The notes beneath the pieces were generated by a model, which was not told the DNA's origin, did not search any database, and saw only the letters and a list, made by a program, of their open reading frames with translations. Position numbers and translations under genes: made by a program. A stretch of DNA of 10,919 bases, from assembly GCA_003554115.1 (NCBI GenBank), contig PWFE01000147.1, positions 1-10,919 of the forward strand, in the 5' to 3' direction. Of this stretch, positions 7,209 to 10,919 are shown piece by piece (the stretch's first letter is position 1; every line of letters starts with the position of its first letter). Source of the DNA: Haloferacaceae archaeon. Its GTDB lineage: Archaea > Halobacteriota > Halobacteria > Halobacteriales > Haloferacaceae.

Positions 7209-7532
7209 ATGAGTCAACAGGAGCCCGCAGCACTCGACGATACGCCATGTCCAGTGATCGAATCGATAGACGAGATCGGCTCACAGTGGCGGCTGGCCGT
7301 CCTGTACGATCTACAGAAGGGCGAAAAGCGATTCAATGAGCTCAAGCGGTCGACAAACGCGAACTCCCGGACGCTCTCGCGCGTGCTTGATGACTTACAA
7401 GAGACGGGGTATGTGAGTCGACGGTTCGAAGAGGACAAGCCGATTGCGACCTACTACTCGCTGACCGACAAAGGCGAGTCATTGAGTCCGATTTTCGATG
7501 AGATCAAACAGTGGTCCAACGAGTGGTTATAG
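7209..7532 (+). CDS. HxlR-family winged-helix transcription regulator
   Basis: A 107-residue HxlR-type DNA-binding protein. Family landmarks: CPV at residues 14-16; IGSQWRLAVLYDLQKGEKRFNELKRS (23-48); TLSRVLDDLQETGYVSRR (55-72); and the wing with YYSLTDKGESLSPIFDEIKQW (82-102). HxlR proteins bind as dimers to palindromic promoter sites. In several bacterial members (YodB, HypR) a cysteine near the N-terminus senses quinones, hypochlorite or disulfide stress; the only cysteine here, Cys14, is in that region, so redox sensing is possible but unproven. The gene is convergent with a DoxX-family gene, a common partner of HxlR regulators. A palindrome in the doxX promoter is the best candidate target. 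Confidence 0.9.
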   Translation: MSQQEPAALDDTPCPVIESIDEIGSQWRLAVLYDLQKGEKRFNELKRSTNANSRTLSRVLDDLQETGYVSRRFEEDKPIATYYSLTDKGESLSPIFDEIKQWSNEWL

Positions 7533-7548
7533 CACGGGAACCGACAGC

Positions 7549-7553
7549 AAAAA
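7549..7553 (-). terminator. T-run downstream of doxX
   Basis: The minus strand reads TTTTT about 30 bases beyond the doxX stop. U-rich runs terminate archaeal transcription, but this one is short and has no clear hairpin, so the call is tentative. Confidence 0.3.
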
Positions 7554-7582
7554 CAGGACAGTCGTAAACCGCAAAGGGCAGT

Positions 7583-8146
7583 TCAGCCCAAGAGGTAACG
7601 CAGCGTTGGGAACCGCTCGATGAGTGGTTCGCCGCCGACCTCCAGTTGTTCGATGTGGCGGTCTGCGCCGAGGATTCGACCTGCACCCAGTGCGGCGACC
7701 GTCACGAAGACGACCGCGTAGATGAGCGTCGAATCGAACGCCGCCAAGATGTCGCCCTCCCAGCTACCGAGGTAGAACATCATCATCTGGAGTGCGCCAC
7801 CGAACGCAGCGAGGCGGACGAAGCCACCAGCGATCAGCGCAATACCGATCAGCACCTGCGTCCATGGAACCATGATGTTCGCCATCTCGACAAATGCCGG
7901 CGAGGCTGCCATCGCGCCGTACAGCCCACTGACCGGGCTTGCTGCGTCGACGTTGCCGAGGTAGCCCGCAGCGTTGAACGCCTCACCGCTAATCGCTTCG
8001 AACTTGCCGAGGCCGGCAAACAGCATCATCCCACCGATGACTAATCGGAGCAGAACCGCAAACAGCCCCGAAAGCGTGTGGGCTTCGCCTTCGAGTGTAA
8101 TGCCCGCAAACGAACCGCCAAACTGTGTTTCAGCTTTAGTTGACAT
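7583..8146 (-). CDS. DoxX-family membrane protein
   Basis: A 187-residue protein with four predicted transmembrane helices (about 27-46, 91-108, 112-126, 140-158), the usual DoxX layout. Family-like segments are LLRLVIGGMMLFAGLGKFEAI, VPWTQVLIGIALIAGGFVRLAA and LGSWEGD. DoxX was named after a thiosulfate:quinone oxidoreductase subunit in Acidianus. Most DoxX-family proteins have no proven reaction, and links to redox or thiol stress come from a few bacteria. No DoxA/DoxD partner is visible here. ATG at 8146 has GGAG (8155-8158) 8 bases upstream and a clear TATA box at 8184-8190, so this gene has a short leader. A palindrome at 8166-8176 lies between them. It is convergent with the HxlR gene (50 bases apart). 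Confidence 0.88.
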   Translation of the reverse strand: MSTKAETQFGGSFAGITLEGEAHTLSGLFAVLLRLVIGGMMLFAGLGKFEAISGEAFNAAGYLGNVDAASPVSGLYGAMAASPAFVEMANIMVPWTQVLIGIALIAGGFVRLAAFGGALQMMMFYLGSWEGDILAAFDSTLIYAVVFVTVAALGAGRILGADRHIEQLEVGGEPLIERFPTLRYLLG

Positions 8147-8165
8147 TGTGAGGTCTCCAGTTACA

Positions 8166-8176
8166 CCAACGGTTGG
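8166..8176. promoter_or_regulatory. Candidate operator dyad in the doxX promoter
   Basis: CCAAC-G-GTTGG, a perfect 5-bp inverted repeat with one central base. It lies between the doxX TATA box and the predicted start near 8161, where a bound repressor would block the polymerase. With one extra base in one arm the symmetry extends outward (ACA ... TGT). The neighbouring HxlR protein is the obvious candidate binder, by position only. Confidence 0.45.
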
Positions 8177-8183
8177 ATGTCAC

Positions 8184-8190
8184 ATATATA
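8184..8190 (-). promoter_or_regulatory. TATA box of doxX
   Basis: Minus strand TATATAT, predicting a start near 8161 and a leader of about 15 bases carrying GGAG. It is the strongest TATA box on the minus strand of the window. Confidence 0.65.
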
Positions 8191-8285
8191 CCGGCGGGGA
8201 TTTTCATTTGATGGGAATACCCCGTAGTTCCTAATCATTCTGTGTGAAATACAACCTACAGAGGGCCATCCCTCCGAAACACACT

Positions 8286-8591
8286 ATGGAGCCATACACA
8301 CCCATCATCATCCTCGCAAACGTCGCAACGCTGCTCGGAGCCGGCGTGATTGCACTGCTTGCACACCGAGCCTTTCGCCGAACACGGACAACCGCACTCA
8401 AAACTGCGGCCGGTGGCTTTGCCTGTCTAATCGCCGGGGCTGCAGTCGGTAACGTTCTGTATCTCATGAGCGATGAGTTGGTTGCCGGCCTGATCGTCCA
8501 GAGTATGCTTACCGCCAGCGGTGTGTTGTTGCTCGTCTACTCACTGTATTCGGCACCGCTTGCGCCACAGCTTCCGAACTCGACACGCTGA
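8286..8591 (+). CDS. Small three-helix membrane protein (DUF7521-like)
   Basis: A 101-residue hydrophobic protein with three likely transmembrane helices, about 6-26, 38-58 and 66-88. Between the first two is a basic loop, HRAFRRTRTTALKT (27-40), which should face the cytoplasm. The pattern (first helix, basic AYRRT-like loop, glycine-rich second helix, LIVQSMLTASGVLLLVYSLY at the end) resembles the haloarchaeal DUF7521 family as I remember it. Such genes often sit beside a winged-helix regulator; none is adjacent on this strand here. Function is unknown. An in-frame GTG at 8244 would add 14 residues, but ATG at 8286 puts the start next to the first helix. No convincing TATA box or Shine-Dalgarno is seen. 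It is divergent from doxX. Confidence 0.72.
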   Translation: MEPYTPIIILANVATLLGAGVIALLAHRAFRRTRTTALKTAAGGFACLIAGAAVGNVLYLMSDELVAGLIVQSMLTASGVLLLVYSLYSAPLAPQLPNSTR

Positions 8592-8616
8592 GGCGGACAA
8601 ACTGACCGAAGGATGG

Positions 8617-8623
8617 CTTTTTG
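8617..8623 (+). promoter_or_regulatory. Weak TATA-like element before the alcohol dehydrogenase
   Basis: CTTTTTG, centred about 27 bases before the ATG at 8647. It is a poor match to TATA but at the leaderless distance. Read-through from the gene ending at 8591 is the alternative. Confidence 0.3.
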
Positions 8624-8646
8624 GGCGCAGAGTGCCCTCATCAGGT

Positions 8647-9684
8647 ATGCAAGCTGCACGCTTCCATGGCCCCGGCGACATTCGCGTCGAGTCGACTGAC
8701 AAACCACAACTCGACTCACCAAACGGTGCGATTATTCGGGTAACCCACACCGCCGTTTGTGGGTCTGATCTCTGGTTTTACCGCGGCGAAAGCGACCGCG
8801 ATGTGCCCTCAAACGTCGGCCACGAACCGATGGGTATCGTCGAGGAAGTCGGCGATAGCGTTGTCTCGGTCGACGTCGGCGACCGGGTCTTTGCGCCCTT
8901 CTTTATCAGCTGTGGGCGGTGTGAGTACTGCCGGAAAGGCCTGCACACCTCGTGTGTCAACAGCGACAGTTGGAACGGCGCGAACGGAGGTGCCCAAGGA
9001 GAGTACGTTCGGTGTCCGGAGGCTGACGGCACCTTGATTCGCGTACCGGATCGCCATGCCGACGACGAGGACACCCTCCGGTCGGTTCTGCCGCTGACCG
9101 ACGTGATGTCGACGGGCCACCACGCCGCCGTGAGCGCGGGCGTCGAAGCCGGCGTCGACTGCGTCGTCGTCGGCGACGGCGCGGTAGGCCTGTGTGGTGT
9201 GCTCGCCGCCCGGCGGCTGGGTGCCGAACGGATCGTCGCCGTCGGCCACCACGAAGACCGATTGGAGATTGCCGAGGAGTTCGGTGCGACCCACACGGTC
9301 AGCGAGCGCGGCGAGGCGGCCATCGAAGCAGTCGACGAGATCACAAATGGCGGCGTCAACCACGTGCTCGAATGTGTGGGTGCGACCTCCTCGATGGAGA
9401 CCGCCCACAGCGTCTGTCGACCGGGCGGTACCGTCGGCTACGTCGGCGTTCCTCATGGGATGGGCGACGGACTCGACCTTTCGCCGTTTTTCCGGGGCAA
9501 CATCACGCTCAACGGCGGGGTCGCCCCCGTCCGGGCATACGCCGAGGAGTTGCTGGCCGACGTGCTGCAGGGCACGCTCGATCCCTCGCCGATCTTCACG
9601 AAGACGGTCGACCTCGACGGCGTCCCGGAGGGGTATGCGGCAATGGACAACCGCGAGGCGATCAAAGTGCTCGTCAAACCATAG
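8647..9684 (+). CDS. Zinc-dependent alcohol dehydrogenase (medium-chain dehydrogenase/reductase)
   Basis: A 345-residue cytoplasmic MDR-family oxidoreductase, expected to oxidise an alcohol (or reduce an aldehyde or ketone) with NAD(P). Catalytic zinc ligands are visible: Cys38 in VCGSDLW, His59-Glu60 in GHEPMG, and probably Asp152 in LTDVMSTGHH. The structural zinc lobe is complete: Cys89, Cys92, Cys95 and Cys103. The Rossmann fold shows VVVGDGAVGLCG (173-184). At the end of the second strand the usual NAD-selecting acid is replaced by GHHEDR (200-205), so NADP use is possible. The C-terminal half (LFECVGATSSMET-type segment at 241-252, GGVAPVRAY at 290-298) fits the Tdh/COG1063-like group. 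The substrate cannot be named. The frame is open back to 8521, but that extension overlaps the previous gene and is Cys/Arg-rich junk; MQAARFHGPGDIRV is the normal start. Confidence 0.92.
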   Translation: MQAARFHGPGDIRVESTDKPQLDSPNGAIIRVTHTAVCGSDLWFYRGESDRDVPSNVGHEPMGIVEEVGDSVVSVDVGDRVFAPFFISCGRCEYCRKGLHTSCVNSDSWNGANGGAQGEYVRCPEADGTLIRVPDRHADDEDTLRSVLPLTDVMSTGHHAAVSAGVEAGVDCVVVGDGAVGLCGVLAARRLGAERIVAVGHHEDRLEIAEEFGATHTVSERGEAAIEAVDEITNGGVNHVLECVGATSSMETAHSVCRPGGTVGYVGVPHGMGDGLDLSPFFRGNITLNGGVAPVRAYAEELLADVLQGTLDPSPIFTKTVDLDGVPEGYAAMDNREAIKVLVKP

Positions 9685-9703
9685 CGTCGTCGAGAGCCTC
9701 CCG

Positions 9704-9739
9704 GTAGCCGTTGTCTAATGGAGCGTAGTCAGCGGCTAC
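9704..9739. terminator. Hairpin downstream of the alcohol dehydrogenase
   Basis: GTAGCCGTTG (9704-9713) and CAGCGGCTAC (9730-9739) form a 10-bp stem with one G-U pair and a 16-base loop, starting 20 bases after the stop. TTATATA follows the 3' arm. It is well placed as a 3'-end structure or processing site for the dehydrogenase mRNA. There is no U-run directly after it, so simple intrinsic termination is not assured. Confidence 0.5.
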
Positions 9740-9773
9740 TTATATACGAGAGAGTGCGAGTCCGGTTCTTCTT

Positions 9774-9788
9774 AAAAAGCGTCTAAAA
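9774..9788 (-). terminator. T-rich end of the NucS-like/zinc-ribbon gene
   Basis: The minus strand has TTTT and TTTTT within 15 bases, beginning about 13 bases after the stop at 9801. Archaeal RNA polymerase commonly stops at such U-tracts. Confidence 0.45.
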
Positions 9789-9800
9789 GAGTCGACGTGC

Positions 9801-10610
9801 TCAGTCGGCGGTCGACCCAGTGTCAGAGTCGTCAGTAGCTGACTCCGAGGGGAGTTGTGACTGGGCGTCCGAGCGGGCCGGCTGCTGGCAGCGGCTGTCG
9901 AGACATCGCTCGCCGGAGGCCGTCTCAAAGCGTGGCAGCCCACAGCCACACTCGTCAACGATCAAACCAGACGGGAACGAAAACGAGGTCTCGCAGTTCG
10001 GGTAATCGTCACAGCCGAGGAAGATGCGGCCGTCGGGACTTCGGACCCGAAGCGACGAGCCACAGTCAGGACAGTCCCATTCGCTGTCGAACCGCTCGTG
10101 GACCGCCTCCGAGAGCGAACCACACTGATAGTCGACACAGAGTTCGAACCGCTCGCCGCGGTCGACTCGGATTGTGGGAAGTCCACACAACTCACAAGAC
10201 CTATCGAGCACAGTCGCGCCGGCTGGAAGCCCGTACTCCGCGTCGCAGTCGAGACACTGTATTTCACCGCGCGTTCGAACCAGCGGGCCGCCGCACTCCG
10301 AGCAGTCGCCGACCGGAATGCCGGCCTCCGAGACCTCGTAGGATCGCAGATCGGTCGACCGGTTCGAGGTAACAAGGAGTTCTTGGCTGTCGGTGTGTGC
10401 ACGAAGACTGAACCCCTCGGCATCGTGTTCGATGGTGACGCCGTCAGGACGGGTGAGCCACGCGACGGGCTGGTAGCCATCGGCATCGTGGACCAACACC
10501 GTGCGGTCTGGTTTGACGAGAATGACCACATGGCCGCGCTGAATGCGGTTGCGGGTTCCCTCGAAGCGGACGGTACAGTCACCGGCGAGAATCCGGGTCT
10601 TGTCAGACAT
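9801..10610 (-). CDS. NucS-like N-terminal domain fused to four zinc ribbons
   Basis: A 269-residue protein. Residues 5-80 (RILAGDCTVRFEG; VILVKPDRTVLVHDADGYQPVAWL; VTIEHDAEGFSLRAHTDSQELLV) resemble the N-terminal DNA-binding beta domain of the mismatch endonuclease NucS/EndoMS (DUF91). The C-terminal RecB-like nuclease domain is absent. Instead four C4 zinc ribbons of topoisomerase type follow: C103/C106/C119/C122, C139/C142/C158/C163, C180/C183/C200/C206 (YPNC, as in TopA) and C221/C223/C236/C241. The tail (246-269) is acidic and disordered. Single-strand or branched DNA binding is the likely activity, and a nuclease accessory role is possible; no catalytic residues are seen. ATG at 10610 is supported by a TATA-like box; the upstream ATG at 10736 would run through the promoters of both divergent genes. 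Confidence 0.82.
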   Translation of the reverse strand: MSDKTRILAGDCTVRFEGTRNRIQRGHVVILVKPDRTVLVHDADGYQPVAWLTRPDGVTIEHDAEGFSLRAHTDSQELLVTSNRSTDLRSYEVSEAGIPVGDCSECGGPLVRTRGEIQCLDCDAEYGLPAGATVLDRSCELCGLPTIRVDRGERFELCVDYQCGSLSEAVHERFDSEWDCPDCGSSLRVRSPDGRIFLGCDDYPNCETSFSFPSGLIVDECGCGLPRFETASGERCLDSRCQQPARSDAQSQLPSESATDDSDTGSTAD

Positions 10611-10633
10611 AACCCCCCTGTTTACCTTTTCAG

Positions 10634-10641
10634 TTCTAAAG
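10634..10641 (-). promoter_or_regulatory. TATA-like box of the NucS-like/zinc-ribbon gene
   Basis: Minus strand CTTTAGAA, centred about 27 bases before the ATG at 10610, consistent with a leaderless or nearly leaderless mRNA. It lies about 15 bases from the divergent promoter of the HAD gene, so the two are likely to be controlled in one short region. Confidence 0.45.
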
Positions 10642-10655
10642 GTACGTCCGAGAGT

Positions 10656-10661
10656 CTTTAT
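10656..10661 (+). promoter_or_regulatory. TATA box of the HAD hydrolase gene
   Basis: CTTTAT, centred about 25.5 bases before the ATG at 10684, again the leaderless spacing. Confidence 0.5.
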
Positions 10662-10683
10662 CGGAAGCCGTGGCCTAGGTTGT

Positions 10684-10919
10684 ATGGCCTCCAGCGACGA
10701 GATCACGGCCGTGCTGTTCGATATGGACGGCGTCATGGTTGATTCCGAACGCTACTGGCACAACGAACAGCCCGAGCACATCTTTCCGAAAGCCCTCGAA
10801 GGAGAACAGCCGAATCTCGACGAGACGACCGGGATGTATTATAAAGAGATCTACGACTATCTCGACGAAGAATACGAAACGAAAATCAGCAAAGACGAGT
10901 TCGTCGACATCTTCGATGA
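10684..10919 (+). CDS. HAD-superfamily hydrolase, N-terminal fragment cut by window edge
   Basis: The first 78 codons of a cytoplasmic HAD hydrolase. Motif I is FDMDGVMVDSE at residues 12-22; Asp13 is the predicted nucleophile and Asp15 the general acid/base. The following helical stretch (about 23-78) is the start of an alpha-helical cap, as in subfamily I enzymes such as phosphoglycolate phosphatase and beta-phosphoglucomutase. The substrate cannot be told from this part. The frame is still open at the right edge: the TGA in the last bases is out of frame. It is divergent from the NucS-like/zinc-ribbon gene with 73 bases between starts. Confidence 0.88.
   Translation, partial: MASSDEITAVLFDMDGVMVDSERYWHNEQPEHIFPKALEGEQPNLDETTGMYYKEIYDYLDEEYETKISKDEFVDIFD

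Noticed and set aside
8521..8646. Longer N-terminus for the alcohol dehydrogenase
   Set aside because: It overlaps the preceding gene in another frame and reads as Cys/Arg-rich sequence unlike the family.
10611..10736. Longer N-terminus for the NucS-like/zinc-ribbon protein
   Set aside because: It would cover both divergent promoters and the first codons of the HAD gene; the domain starts right after the ATG at 10610.
1..10919. Mobile elements, CRISPR arrays, tRNA or rRNA genes
   Set aside because: No transposase or integrase sequence, no spaced direct repeats, and no tRNA-like cloverleaf or rRNA sequence were noticed by eye on either strand.
10917..10919. TGA at the right edge as the stop of the HAD gene
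   Set aside because: The frame from 10684 leaves two bases over at the edge, so this TGA is out of frame and the gene continues.

Overview
The window reads as chromosomal DNA of a halophilic archaeon (Halobacteria). The predicted proteins are strongly acidic and lysine-poor. Promoters are archaeal TATA boxes, often placed so close to the start codon that the mRNA would be leaderless. The enzymes are archaeal-type: PheRS with an archaeal PheT start, a 531-residue TrpRS, a two-repeat EndA, and haloarchaeal DUF families. Genus cannot be fixed from the sequence alone. It looks like ordinary core genome: I saw no insertion sequence, CRISPR array, tRNA, rRNA or attachment site, and no gene-free stretch above about 140 bases.

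Left part (1-6045): tRNA enzymes, mostly on the minus strand. pheS and pheT overlap by one base (TAATG), and a strong Shine-Dalgarno for pheT lies inside the end of pheS; pheT runs off the left edge. A small winged-helix gene (3124-3345, plus) is divergent from pheS and convergent with trpS. endA and trpS share an ATGA overlap, so the enzyme that removes tRNA introns (including that of haloarchaeal tRNA-Trp) is coupled to the enzyme that charges tRNA-Trp.

Middle (6046-8591): small accessory genes. On the plus strand are a CDGSH iron-sulfur protein, a DUF2391 membrane protein and an HxlR-type regulator. A DoxX-family membrane protein faces the regulator convergently and has a palindromic candidate operator between its TATA box and start. 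A short three-helix membrane protein (DUF7521-like) is divergent from doxX.

Right part (8592-10919): a zinc-dependent medium-chain alcohol dehydrogenase (plus); a convergent minus-strand protein that joins a NucS-like N-terminal DNA-binding domain to four zinc ribbons and lacks a nuclease domain; and the start of a HAD-superfamily hydrolase cut by the right edge.

The most unusual items are the NucS-like/zinc-ribbon protein, the large insertion in TrpRS, the HxlR/DoxX pair with its dyad, and two convergent spacers that each hold a hairpin whose 3' arm ends CTAC and is followed directly by TTATA.
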